From Candidatus Acidiferrales bacterium (GTDB lineage Bacteria; Acidobacteriota; Terriglobia; Acidiferrales; DATBWB01): 53,321 bases of DNA. Both the position numbers and the translations under genes were made by a program. Below the pieces are notes generated by a model that ran no database searches, was not told where the DNA came from, and saw only the letters and a program-made list of their open reading frames with translations. The stretch is taken from positions 1-53,321 of the forward strand of contig DATBWB010000219.1 in NCBI GenBank assembly GCA_036514995.1, written 5' to 3'. Positions 17,339-25,042 of the stretch are shown in pieces (the first letter of the stretch is position 1; every line of letters starts with the position of its first letter).

Positions 17339-18622
17339 CTAGAGCTCCTTTCCTACGGCTGCTTGGACGAGAAAAGTCGCGATCTGATGGTCGTACAGGG
17401 CCTGGTTGTAACCGCGCAGCGTTTCGCGGTAGGCGCGTTCAGCATCGAGGAAAGCGATCAGATCCAGCGCGCCCAACCGGTAGGCGGCCTGAGCGATGTC
17501 GCGGGCTTGGCGGGCCTTGGTCACATAGATACTTTCGAGGGCGCGCACCCGGCGTTCCTCGGCCTGAACTATTTGGTAGGCTTGGCGCACCTCGCGCCGC
17601 ACCGTCAGCTCGATCCGTTGCTGTTCGTAGCCCGCCTGTTCCACACGAGCAGCAGCGCGGGCGATCCCACCCTGGTTGCGGTTGAAGAAGGGCAACCCGA
17701 TGTTGACACCGAAGGTCACGGTATTTTCCACAACATTGCGCTTGTAACCGAAGAACGGAGTAAGGTTAGGCACCGCCACGCCTTTCTCGAATGTGACCTG
17801 GCGCCGTTCGCGTTCGACAAGCTCGCGGCGCGCCCGCAAATCCGCCCGGGCTGCCAAGGCCTCCTCTTCGAGCGTCTCCAGACCGGCCGCGAGCGGACGG
17901 AAAGCCAATGTTTCTGCGACGTCGAACTGTGCGCTCATATCCGTGGCTCCCAGGAGTTCGAGCAGTGCTGTTTTTGCGTTCTGCAACTGGAGTTCAGCGC
18001 CAACTACGTCATTGAAGAAGCGCAATCGCTCGGTCTCCACGCGGGCCAAGTCCAAACCCGATACCTCCCCCTGCTGGTAGCGAAGTTGGTTTAGGCGAAT
18101 GATCTCGTCGAACTGTTTGAGAATGTCGCGGGCCAGCTCATATTCCGCCTTGGCCAGGACAACCCGGTAGTAGCGCACCCTCACATCGAGCTTGAGTTGC
18201 CGCACGGTGTCCTGCAAAAGAGACTGCGACACAGCCACATCTTGCTCGGCCACTTGCGTCCGCTTGCGTCGCTTTCCAGCGGTCTCGATCGGCTGGCCCA
18301 CGCGCACGATGAACTCATTGCGCTGGAAGAAAGGCCCGGGATTGGATTCAAACAGCGGATAGCTCTCCGAAGACAGGTCGAACGCCGGGTTGGGCCGAAG
18401 GCGAGCCTCCACGACGCCCGCACGCGCCACGACCACACTTTGCCGCTCCCGCAGAATCGTCGGGTTGCGCGCCAAAAGAATTTCCGTTGCCAGCTCAAGG
18501 GTCAGCCGCGTCGGGACTTGGGGCGCGGCTGGCGGCTCCTGTCCTGGCAAACGGACGGGGAACATCAAGACCAGTAGGCAAGCGAGAAGTGTTGCCTCGG
18601 TTCTCACCGAAGTTGAAATCAT
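17339..18622 (-). CDS. czcC: Outer-membrane efflux channel, CzcC/TolC-like
   Basis: 427 residues from ATG 18622, which has AAGGAG nine bases upstream and overlaps the sigma-factor stop (ATGA); the longer frame to 18688 is not needed. A signal sequence (LLACLLVLMFPVRLPG) is followed by two outer-membrane-efflux repeats with long amphipathic helices (for example LARVETERLRFFNDVVGAELQLQNAKTALLELL, split by a loop) and short beta strands such as PFFNRNQGG. It forms the trimeric exit duct of the CzcCBA pump. Translational coupling to the ECF sigma factor is notable. Typical family length is 400-450 residues, so it is complete. Confidence 0.92.
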   Translation of the reverse strand: MISTSVRTEATLLACLLVLMFPVRLPGQEPPAAPQVPTRLTLELATEILLARNPTILRERQSVVVARAGVVEARLRPNPAFDLSSESYPLFESNPGPFFQRNEFIVRVGQPIETAGKRRKRTQVAEQDVAVSQSLLQDTVRQLKLDVRVRYYRVVLAKAEYELARDILKQFDEIIRLNQLRYQQGEVSGLDLARVETERLRFFNDVVGAELQLQNAKTALLELLGATDMSAQFDVAETLAFRPLAAGLETLEEEALAARADLRARRELVERERRQVTFEKGVAVPNLTPFFGYKRNVVENTVTFGVNIGLPFFNRNQGGIARAAARVEQAGYEQQRIELTVRREVRQAYQIVQAEERRVRALESIYVTKARQARDIAQAAYRLGALDLIAFLDAERAYRETLRGYNQALYDHQIATFLVQAAVGKEL

Positions 18623-19068
18623 CGAGTACGCTCCTTGAAAAAGTCTTTTGGCAAAAGCTCGCGGACAGCCAGCAACGATCGGAGCCATAGTTCGCGTAGT
18701 TGTTCACATGGCAGTCCGGTGGCAATCGCAACTGAGGCTGCGTCCATCCGGAGCACGTTTCGCAGGATGAAGACGGCGCGTTGCTCGCAGGGCAGCAACA
18801 GGACCGCACTTTTCAGGGTCTGGTCATCCGGTTTTCGCGAAACTGACGGGGAGGCTCTGTCCTGGGCGGTATCCACTGCGAAGCGGAGAAGAAGGATAAG
18901 TGCATGGTTCTGTTCGAGAGCATGATCGCCTCGCAGATAGACCAAAAAGGCTTCAGCCGTGGCTTCCTCGGCCTGTGCTTCGTCACCCAGAAAAAGGCGC
19001 CAGAAGGTCAAAACCGGAGCACCCCATCGCTTGTAGAACGTGCGAACCTCTTCTTTGCTTCGAACCAT
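18619..19068 (-). CDS. Small ECF sigma factor heading czcCBA
   Basis: 149 residues from ATG 19068; a TTG two codons upstream (19074) is also in frame. Residues 5-45 resemble sigma region 2 (FWRLFLGDEAQAEEATAEAFL, the -10-recognising helix with the usual acidic stretch). Residues 85-145 resemble region 4 (LPCEQRAVFILRNVLRMDAASVAIATGLPCEQL, a helix-turn-helix). It has two 'LPCEQ' segments, each with a Cys. The protein is shorter than typical ECF factors and no anti-sigma gene is visible next to it. Stop-start overlap with czcC implies it controls or at least is made with the efflux pump, as CnrH does for cnr genes. The inducing signal may come from the Cys-cluster protein upstream. Confidence 0.75.
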   Translation of the reverse strand: MVRSKEEVRTFYKRWGAPVLTFWRLFLGDEAQAEEATAEAFLVYLRGDHALEQNHALILLLRFAVDTAQDRASPSVSRKPDDQTLKSAVLLLPCEQRAVFILRNVLRMDAASVAIATGLPCEQLRELWLRSLLAVRELLPKDFFKERTR

Positions 19069-19157
19069 AGCCAACCCAACATAGTGAATCGCCAGCTAGG
19101 CAGCCTGAATGGGCTAGCGGGACAGGGAACGTACTCGGCAGACGGTTGGGTTAGCTA
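19068..19157 (-). repeat. Long inverted repeat flanking the gap before the sigma-factor gene
   Basis: TAGCCAACCCAA (19068-19079) and TTGGGTTAGCTA (19146-19157) are complementary at 11 of 12 positions. They bracket 66 bases between the Cys-cluster gene stop and the sigma-factor start. The right arm overlaps the upstream stop codon and the left arm abuts the ATG, so a folded transcript would hide the sigma-factor start. It may be a translational switch; equally, it may only shape mRNA processing. Confidence 0.45.
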
Positions 19158-19495
19158 CGAGGAGGATGATAGATCGACTCGTCTAGCCCGTGGGATTGAC
19201 CATATGCGGCATTTGGGCCGACAGGAACTTCCAGAAGAACAGCGGTGAATACAAAGTGCGGACTGGGGATGATGTGGGCACAGCAGCAAAAGCAATCATC
19301 TTCGTAGTTGAATCTAGAGGGATGTCTGTCGCCGGATGCGGGAGATTTTGTCACGAATACAGACTGGATACCCGACACTACCAAACCTTCACTGCGGCAA
19401 ACCATCGGCATCGAAATATCGACCATTGTCCATAGTAGTAGGACGCAAGCCGCATATTTTTGCCAGCCACTTCGCAACATAAACATATTTAGCAT
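19151..19495 (-). CDS. Small exported Cys-cluster protein, possible metal sensor or binder
   Basis: 114 residues; no assigned family. A hydrophobic segment at residues 11-27 looks like a signal peptide or membrane anchor. The exported part holds DDCFCCCAHIIPSPHF (residues 66-81), four Cys plus nearby His, a likely soft-metal site. ATGs at 19495, 19486 and 19480 are all possible and none has a good ribosome site. It runs in the same direction as, and 83 bases before, the ECF sigma factor of the czc operon. In the cnr system of Cupriavidus a periplasmic metal sensor sits next to its ECF factor. This protein may fill a similar niche, but it shares no recognisable sequence with CnrX. Confidence 0.6.
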   Translation of the reverse strand: MLNMFMLRSGWQKYAACVLLLWTMVDISMPMVCRSEGLVVSGIQSVFVTKSPASGDRHPSRFNYEDDCFCCCAHIIPSPHFVFTAVLLEVPVGPNAAYGQSHGLDESIYHPPRS

Positions 19496-19589
19496 ACTGG
19501 AAAAGCGTGCCTCAGTCCACCAATTCGGACGCTGGCAGAAGAAGAGTGCATCGTATTCCCTAGCGAAGTTGCCTTGCAGCAGTGAAAAT

Positions 19590-19612
19590 CCGCGGCGAGA
19601 GTTAGCCCGCGG
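19590..19612 (-). terminator. Hairpin after the PfkB-BtpA-PfkB operon
   Basis: CCGCGG at 19590-19595 pairs with CCGCGG at 19607-19612. On the minus strand it lies just past the sugar-kinase stop and is followed by ATTTT. It is a modest intrinsic-terminator candidate. Confidence 0.4.
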
Positions 19613-19618
19613 GCAGGA

Positions 19619-20593
19619 TCAATTGGCCTGTTTCATCAGCTCTTCCACTTCAGCCCGTTTGGCCATGGCCCGCGCGCCCACACGGGTGCAGCAGAGCGCG
19701 GCGCAGGCATTGGCAAACCTTCCGCATCGTTCCAGGTCCCAGCCCTGCAAGGTGGCAAAGGAAAGCCCACCCATGAAAGCGTCACCGGCACCGGTGGTGT
19801 CCACTACCGGGACGCGATAGGACGGGGCGTGAGCAACCCGCTCGCCCTCGGCCAGCAGGCACCCGTCTTGGCCCAACGTAATCGCGACGCGCTTCGGCCC
19901 AAAGGCCAGCAGCTTCCTCGCCATCAGTTCCGGGTCGCGCATGCCCGTCAGCTCCCGAGCCGCTGGCTTGCAGGGCTTCAGCACGTCCGCCAGCTTGAGG
20001 GCTTCGATCAACTCCGCCTCCGTTCCGAGCCTGGCGTCGCGGACAAAGTAGGTTGGATCCACGTCCAGATCAAAAAGATTTTTGACGCCGGCGGAGCGGG
20101 CGATCGTCATGGCCTCCAGGATCGGCGCGAGCGGGAGTTGGGATGCCTCGCTATGAAGGTGTTTTGCCCGGCGAATGTAGCTCCCAAAGCGCTCGCGCAC
20201 CTGCTGGGGAGTCACAGTCGCGGTGACGTTCGGAAACATATAGATCGAGCGCTCACCCTTCCGATCCACCGGGATCCAGGTAAAGGATGACCGGGCGCCT
20301 TTTACCTCAACCACGCCCTGGACGTCCATCCCGTCGCGCTCGAATGCTTCTCGGATGATGCGCCCGTTCTCGTCGTCGCCGATCAGGCCAAACCAGCCCG
20401 CCCGGGCTTCCAGCCGGGCGACCTGCGTCAGATTGTTTGCCGTTACGCCGCCGGCGTGCACTTCCACGCTTTCCACGTTGATTTTTTCTTCGGCGTGGAT
20501 GAGCTTGGGGACGAGAGCAAAGTAGTCCACCGTGCAGCTACCAATCCCCACCACCTCGACCTGTGGTGAGCCTGCCGAATCCACGGCAGCCAT
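19619..20593 (-). CDS. PfkB-family sugar/nucleoside kinase
   Basis: 324 residues from ATG 20593, preceded by GGAGG at eight bases; the longer TTG start at 20620 is less likely. Ribokinase-fold signatures are present: the N-terminal GGVTANNL substrate loop, GWFGLIGDDENG, and the C-terminal anion-hole motif VDTTGAGDAFMGG with the catalytic Asp. It transfers phosphate from ATP to a sugar or related hydroxyl compound in the cytoplasm. It is the third gene of a set PfkB-BtpA-PfkB. The substrate cannot be told from sequence, but the two kinases share little beyond family motifs, so they probably do not duplicate one function. Confidence 0.9.
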   Translation of the reverse strand: MAAVDSAGSPQVEVVGIGSCTVDYFALVPKLIHAEEKINVESVEVHAGGVTANNLTQVARLEARAGWFGLIGDDENGRIIREAFERDGMDVQGVVEVKGARSSFTWIPVDRKGERSIYMFPNVTATVTPQQVRERFGSYIRRAKHLHSEASQLPLAPILEAMTIARSAGVKNLFDLDVDPTYFVRDARLGTEAELIEALKLADVLKPCKPAARELTGMRDPELMARKLLAFGPKRVAITLGQDGCLLAEGERVAHAPSYRVPVVDTTGAGDAFMGGLSFATLQGWDLERCGRFANACAALCCTRVGARAMAKRAEVEELMKQAN

Positions 20594-20665
20594 GGCCCTC
20601 GCCTCCGGCAACCGGGTCAACTTGCTTGACAGAAAATGGGGAGAAAAAGGAAAACCATCCAGGGA

Positions 20666-21544
20666 TCAGGCGGAGATCACCCTGGCGCCTTCCCGGACGG
20701 CCCGCACCGCGTTCAAAAACTTGCGCACCCGCTCCACATCCACCGGGTTTTCCATGACGCCATCTTTTTTGAGGCTCGACCCGACGATCACGCCATCGGC
20801 ATACTGCAAGAAGTCGCCGATGGTGCGGTCGGTGGCGCCGCTGCCGACCAGGAGCGGCCGGAAGGCATGCCGGCGAGCTTCTCTCACCTTTTCCACCTCG
20901 GGCGCCGAGCCGGTCATCTTGCCGGTCACAATCAGGGCATCCGCCCCGTAGAACTCGCACCACTCGATGTGCGTGGCCAAGTCGAGGCCGGGGAAGGCGA
21001 CGGAATGTTTCTTGTCCACGTCGGCAAAAATCTTGATGTGTTCGGCGTCGAGCTCCTTGCGCTTGCGCATCAAATCCGCGCCGCAACCTTGATCCAGTTC
21101 GCCGGTATCCCACAGGCGAGAGCCGGTCAGGATGCAGACACGAATGAATTTCGCCCCGGCTGCAACTGCAATGGAAAGGCAGACGACCCCGCCGTTGTGA
21201 ATCACGTTGATGCCGGTCGGGCGGTCGAAGCGCTTGATCACCTCATGGGCAGCCACCGCCTGCGCCGTCATCGCCTCCGGGCGAACCTCGTTGCCGACGT
21301 AGTACGGCAAGTCCCACATGTTCTCGACGATCAATCCGTCCACGCCACCCCGCACCAGCGCATCGGCATCGCGCAACGCTTCCTCAATGATCTTGTTCAT
21401 CCCATAGCCGCGATAGCCGGGCGAACCCGGGAGCGGCCAGAGATGCACCATTCCAATCACCGGCTTGCTGACGCCAAACAAATCCTCCAGTCGCTCCAAC
21501 CGGTGGCTCTCCATCGCTTGCTTCCATGCGGGCCGGTCTTTCAT
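20666..21544 (-). CDS. BtpA/SgcQ-family TIM-barrel protein
   Basis: 292 residues. The start GVSKPVIGMVHLWPLPGSPGY and segments VDGLIVENMWDLPY and GADALIVTGKMTGSAP mark the BtpA family (PF03437). BtpA was named for a role in photosystem I stability in cyanobacteria, and relatives such as SgcQ lie in sugar-metabolism operons. The family is a TIM barrel likely handling phosphorylated or nucleoside-like substrates. AGAGG lies shortly before the ATG. It follows the upstream kinase by two bases and is followed by another kinase, so it probably works on the phosphorylated product of one of them. The exact reaction is unknown. Confidence 0.88.
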   Translation of the reverse strand: MKDRPAWKQAMESHRLERLEDLFGVSKPVIGMVHLWPLPGSPGYRGYGMNKIIEEALRDADALVRGGVDGLIVENMWDLPYYVGNEVRPEAMTAQAVAAHEVIKRFDRPTGINVIHNGGVVCLSIAVAAGAKFIRVCILTGSRLWDTGELDQGCGADLMRKRKELDAEHIKIFADVDKKHSVAFPGLDLATHIEWCEFYGADALIVTGKMTGSAPEVEKVREARRHAFRPLLVGSGATDRTIGDFLQYADGVIVGSSLKKDGVMENPVDVERVRKFLNAVRAVREGARVISA

Positions 21545-21546
21545 GG

Positions 21547-22605
21547 TTACCTCTCATCTTCGGATGGTTGCAGGGGCGAACGGCCGTTCGCCCCTACGTG
21601 GCGACCACCATCGAGAGTCTTGATCCATTTCAAAAGGCTTCGCCGCGTCGCCTCCCACGGCGGACGGAAGCGAGCCCGCTCGAGAATCTTCCAGGTTTCC
21701 CTCGGTCCCGGCAGGCGTTCCCCCGCCCCCAACACCCGGGCGGCTGCCGCGCCGCAAGCATTCGCCAGCAGTCCCGCTTCCTCGAGCGAACAACCCCGCA
21801 GCATCGCCTGCATGAAAGCGGCGTCAAAAGCGTCGCCGCAGCCGGTCGTGTCCACGGCGTCCACGCGGCAGGCAGGGACTCGGAGTACGTCCTGGCGGCG
21901 GATCACGCGGCAACCCTTCGCGCCCAGCTTCAGGACAACGATGTGAGGGCCGCGGCGAAGAAGTTTTCTCGCGGCTTCTTCCGGCCTTCGCGTGCCGGTC
22001 AAGGCACTAGCTTCCTTCTCCGTCGAAAACAGAATATTAACCTTAGGCAGCGCCGCTCGCAAAACCTCAGGGCGGTGTGAAGCGGCTTCACCCACGTCGA
22101 GCGCAATCGGTACCTTTTTGCGGCGCAACCCATCCATCATCCGCTGCGCCCGCTTCCTTGACCGGAAGGCAAGAAACGAGTAACCCACCGTTAGAAAGAG
22201 AGCCGTGCGGCCAGGAAGGCGCGGACTCCCCCGGAGCTGGTTGCTCCAACCATTGGCGCCGCGGCTGCCGAAAAACGTTCGCTCGCCGTTTCGACCGACC
22301 GAGATGAAAAACAGACCGGTGGCTGCCTGGCTGGTCTTCTCCACGGAAGAAAGGTCAATCGGAAAGCAGGCGAGGCGGCTCATCACATAATCTCCGAAGA
22401 TGTCGCGGCCGACGCAGCCCGCCAGCTCCACCGGAATCCCCCAGCGGCTCAGGGCGATGGCTAAATTAGCCCCGACCCCTCCGCAATGCAACTCGAGGAC
22501 GGGCGAAAGGTTGTCGCAGCCACGCCGCAGGATACCGTCCCCTCGCCCGAAAATGTCCAGGTTGATGTCGCCCAGCACAAGGATGCGGAGGTTGGCAGAG
22601 GGCAT
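21547..22605 (-). CDS. PfkB-family carbohydrate kinase, extended C-terminus
   Basis: 352 residues. ILVLGDINLDIFGRGD at the start, GGVGANLAIALSRWG, and VDTTGCGDAFDAAF near residue 255 (Cys replacing the usual Ala in DTTGAGD) identify the ribokinase/PfkB fold. The last 30 residues (from about RSLLKWIKTL) are not part of the fold. Part of this tail is read from a perfect 24-base palindrome (21572-21595), so the native stop may have been lost when the repeat arrived. It is the first gene of the kinase-BtpA-kinase operon, two bases ahead of btpA. A heptose- or ribose-like substrate is conceivable but not supported. Confidence 0.88.
   Translation of the reverse strand: MPSANLRILVLGDINLDIFGRGDGILRRGCDNLSPVLELHCGGVGANLAIALSRWGIPVELAGCVGRDIFGDYVMSRLACFPIDLSSVEKTSQAATGLFFISVGRNGERTFFGSRGANGWSNQLRGSPRLPGRTALFLTVGYSFLAFRSRKRAQRMMDGLRRKKVPIALDVGEAASHRPEVLRAALPKVNILFSTEKEASALTGTRRPEEAARKLLRRGPHIVVLKLGAKGCRVIRRQDVLRVPACRVDAVDTTGCGDAFDAAFMQAMLRGCSLEEAGLLANACGAAAARVLGAGERLPGPRETWKILERARFRPPWEATRRSLLKWIKTLDGGRHVGANGRSPLQPSEDER
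21572..21595. repeat. Perfect 24-base palindrome within a kinase gene end
   Basis: Arms AGGGGCGAACGG and CCGTTCGCCCCT are fully complementary with no loop. The element is translated as part of the C-terminal tail of the PfkB-family kinase. It is REP-like in appearance; no second copy was found in this window. Confidence 0.65.
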
Positions 22606-22733
22606 TTCCCGCCAATTCTAACATTACTATAGCCCCGCTTGACATGGCTGCGAAGCCGGGACTAAGGTGTCGCCCGTACGGAAACATCCGGACGAACGCT
22701 CAAGAGGATTGCCGGGCGTCCGAAGTGAGTGCG

Positions 22734-23819
22734 ATGAGCCGACGGGAGTTTTGGACACGGGCCGGGCCAGGTTTGCCCGCGCTTCTGGCATCAGGGCAAT
22801 CCGGAGGATCCTCGCCCGGCGGGGCGGGAGGGGATTGGGCCGAGGGTGTCCCGGTGCTCGAAAGTCTCAAGCCCGTGATCGCCGCCTCGCGCTTTGTGCA
22901 AACCATTCCGGAAAAAATTGCCGAGCACGCTGACTACATGGCGTACGAAGAGCTTCCGCTGCCCGAATGGCGCGGCATGAACCTGATCGAGGAGGATACG
23001 GAACGAACCAGCACATTCTTTTTTGTCGGCAACAGCCTGAACTTTGCCTTCACCGATTTCGAGCGGCATGTTGTTTTCCAGGTGTCTTACCGCGGCCGCA
23101 TCTGGTGGGATGCCGACGCCATGATGGCCTGCCTCTGCCGCGCGCTCGATGAGGGCCGGCCGATCCTGCAGGGCGATTTTCTTGCTGGGATCAGCCGCAA
23201 GGATCTGGAAGAAATTTTTCGCGGCAACATTGAGATGCCGATGCTCGACGAGCGGGTCGGAATCCTTCGCGAAGTGGGCGCCAGGCTGGCGGCGAAATAC
23301 CAGGGCCAGTTCCACCCTTTTCTGAGGCAAGGGTCGCGCCGGCTCTACGACCGGGGCGAGGGCATACTCGAGCGGCTGGTGAGAGAGTTTCCTTCCTTCT
23401 ACGACGCGAGCGTTTACGACGGCAGGCAGGTCATCTTTCACAAGCGGGCCCAGCTCCTGCTCTACATGCTCCACGGCCGGCTCAGCGCCAAGGGATTGTT
23501 TGGGCTTGAGGATCCGGAGCGGCTCACGGCCTTCGCCGACTATATTGTTCCGCTGGCGCTCCGCTTGATGGGAATTTTTCGCTACGCTCCGGCGCTTGAG
23601 GAGAAGATCAACCGCCGGCAACTCATCCCGCGCCACAGCCCGGAAGAGGTCGAACTTCGGGCCCACTCGCTCTATGCCACCACGCTGCTCCGCCAGGAGA
23701 TCAACCGGCGGCGGCCACCCGACCGGCAAATCATCACGCCGCAAGTGGACAGCCGCCTGTGGACCCACTTTCACGCCACCTTCTGGCCTCACCATCTGAC
23801 CGTGACCACGGCATATTGA
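22734..23819 (+). CDS. Queuosine-salvage-type protein (Qng1/DUF2419 family)
   Basis: 361 residues from ATG 22734; upstream in-frame starts (22644, GTG 22725) exist. TTGACA at 22639-22644 with a weak -10 at 22663-22668 would favour the downstream start. Family-like features: NSLNFAFTDFERH, followed by a GDFLAGISRKDLEEIFRGN segment, MPMLDERVGILREVG and a FPSFYDAS segment. These match queuosine 5'-phosphate N-glycosylase/hydrolase proteins, which free queuine for tRNA modification. Bacterial members exist but are patchy. The Arg-rich start MSRREF is not a clear export signal. It is divergent from the kinase operon and stands alone. Assignment rests on motif recall, not on a search. Confidence 0.7.
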   Translation: MSRREFWTRAGPGLPALLASGQSGGSSPGGAGGDWAEGVPVLESLKPVIAASRFVQTIPEKIAEHADYMAYEELPLPEWRGMNLIEEDTERTSTFFFVGNSLNFAFTDFERHVVFQVSYRGRIWWDADAMMACLCRALDEGRPILQGDFLAGISRKDLEEIFRGNIEMPMLDERVGILREVGARLAAKYQGQFHPFLRQGSRRLYDRGEGILERLVREFPSFYDASVYDGRQVIFHKRAQLLLYMLHGRLSAKGLFGLEDPERLTAFADYIVPLALRLMGIFRYAPALEEKINRRQLIPRHSPEEVELRAHSLYATTLLRQEINRRRPPDRQIITPQVDSRLWTHFHATFWPHHLTVTTAY

Positions 23820-23911
23820 CGAAGGCAGAGGTTCTGCCGAAGAAAGATTCCCCAGCGGCCGAAGCTGTTGGTTTGAACATCCAGAAAAGCAAAGAGAGGA
23901 AGCGCGTTCAG

Positions 23912-23933
23912 CCCACGGACTTCTGCCCGTGGG
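23912..23933. repeat. GC hairpin after the queuosine-salvage gene
   Basis: CCCACGG (23912-23918) pairs with CCGTGGG (23927-23933) across ACTTCTGC. It lies between two convergent genes, without a T-run, and may serve as a transcription end in either direction. Confidence 0.4.
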
Positions 23934-24002
23934 AACCGTCTCGCAGATTCCCCTAGGCCCACTTAGCTGGAGCGACACCAGGCCGGCAACGAAGTCAGGC
24001 TT

Positions 24003-24407
24003 TTACCTTTCGTGGTAGAGGCGTCCGATCACTGCGCCCAGGAGCAGACTGCGCACGAGATTGGCAACCCCCCAGGAAATGTAAAAGGCAATCGGGAAAC
24101 CGGCCAGCACCAGGCGGCTGTAAACCTGAGGCATCCAGCCGGCAATCAACCCGACGAAAAATCCGAACCAGAGTCCGGTCGAAAGCCGGAATCCGCGGCC
24201 ACGGGCGAACGCCGCGTAAAACCAGCAAAACAGGATAACCCAGACGATGTCAGCAAAGATGAGCAGGCCCAATCTTTGTGGCACGTTCAGCAGGTCTTGG
24301 TGCGCCTGGTAGGTTGCTTTCAAAAGAACGTTGTGAACCAGAAAGTCGTACCCATTGGCGACGACCGAAAGAACGACGATCGAAAGCAGCAAGCGGTTCG
24401 CGTTCAT
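24003..24407 (-). CDS. Small four-helix membrane protein, tandem paralogue 1
   Basis: 134 residues from ATG 24407 (GAGG six bases upstream). Four hydrophobic helices lie at about residues 4-24, 43-63, 73-95 and 103-128. The stretch ARGRGFRLSTGLWFGFFVGLI matches GKSRGYRLGTGLLFGVLMGFI in the neighbouring protein at 24449-24847, and both end in a short charged tail (YHER; MYKE). I do not recognise the family. It appears to be an inner-membrane protein of unknown role, encoded 41 bases after its paralogue in what is probably a two-gene operon. Confidence 0.7.
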   Translation of the reverse strand: MNANRLLLSIVVLSVVANGYDFLVHNVLLKATYQAHQDLLNVPQRLGLLIFADIVWVILFCWFYAAFARGRGFRLSTGLWFGFFVGLIAGWMPQVYSRLVLAGFPIAFYISWGVANLVRSLLLGAVIGRLYHER

Positions 24408-24448
24408 CGCGCCTCTTCTCACCAAGTGTGCAGCCCGGACACTCGAAT

Positions 24449-24847
24449 CTATTCTTTGTACATAAGGCCAGACACAATCCCCGTCAGCACGTAGCTTCCC
24501 CACGAGCCTGCCGCCCATGCCAGATAGAGGGAGGGCGTGAAATTGGCCAACAAGAGCCGGTTGTAAACGTTTCCGATCCAGGGGATGAAGCCCATCAGAA
24601 CTCCGAAAAGCAAGCCCGTGCCCAGCCGATAGCCTCGGCTCTTGCCAAAGAGCGCGTATGTCAGCATGAAGAGCAGCGTCGCCACGACGCTAGTGAAGAT
24701 TACTTTCCACTGGCTGATGTCCGGCCGAAACGCAAGGCCGCTACGACGCTCCACATCGCGCGTCAACTTCGCGAAAACGACAAAGTCATATACCTGGACC
24801 AAGATCGCGGCCACGATGAACGCCACAATCCATTTTTTCCAATTCAT
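24449..24847 (-). CDS. Small four-helix membrane protein, tandem paralogue 2
   Basis: 132 residues from ATG 24847, with AAGGAG six bases upstream. Helices lie at about residues 7-27, 50-67, 76-97 and 105-127. It shares layout and the R-G-(F/Y)-R-L-x-T-G-L-x-F-G signature with the following gene, so the pair arose by tandem duplication and then diverged well below half identity. No catalytic or binding motif is seen and no family is recognised. As first gene of the pair it probably carries the promoter. Confidence 0.7.
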   Translation of the reverse strand: MNWKKWIVAFIVAAILVQVYDFVVFAKLTRDVERRSGLAFRPDISQWKVIFTSVVATLLFMLTYALFGKSRGYRLGTGLLFGVLMGFIPWIGNVYNRLLLANFTPSLYLAWAAGSWGSYVLTGIVSGLMYKE

Positions 24848-25042
24848 CGCTCACTCCTTCGAGAGGTCTCAAAATGGCCCGACAAAACCGCTTCTGTTCC
24901 CAGGTTGAAAAGAGCCGAGGTCGCCAGTCTGGGGGCAAATTGTAGTCCGAACCGAGGGAATGTCAACCGCCGGCGGCAGGATCGTCTCTTGTGTACCGAA
25001 CGCTTTTCTTCGGGACCCAGTGCGGAACGAGAGAGATTTTAT

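Noticed and set aside
22639-22668. Promoter for the queuosine-salvage gene
   Set aside because: The -35 is perfect but the -10 (TAAGGT) matches only half of consensus and the spacing is 18; mentioned in the gene entry but not listed as a feature.
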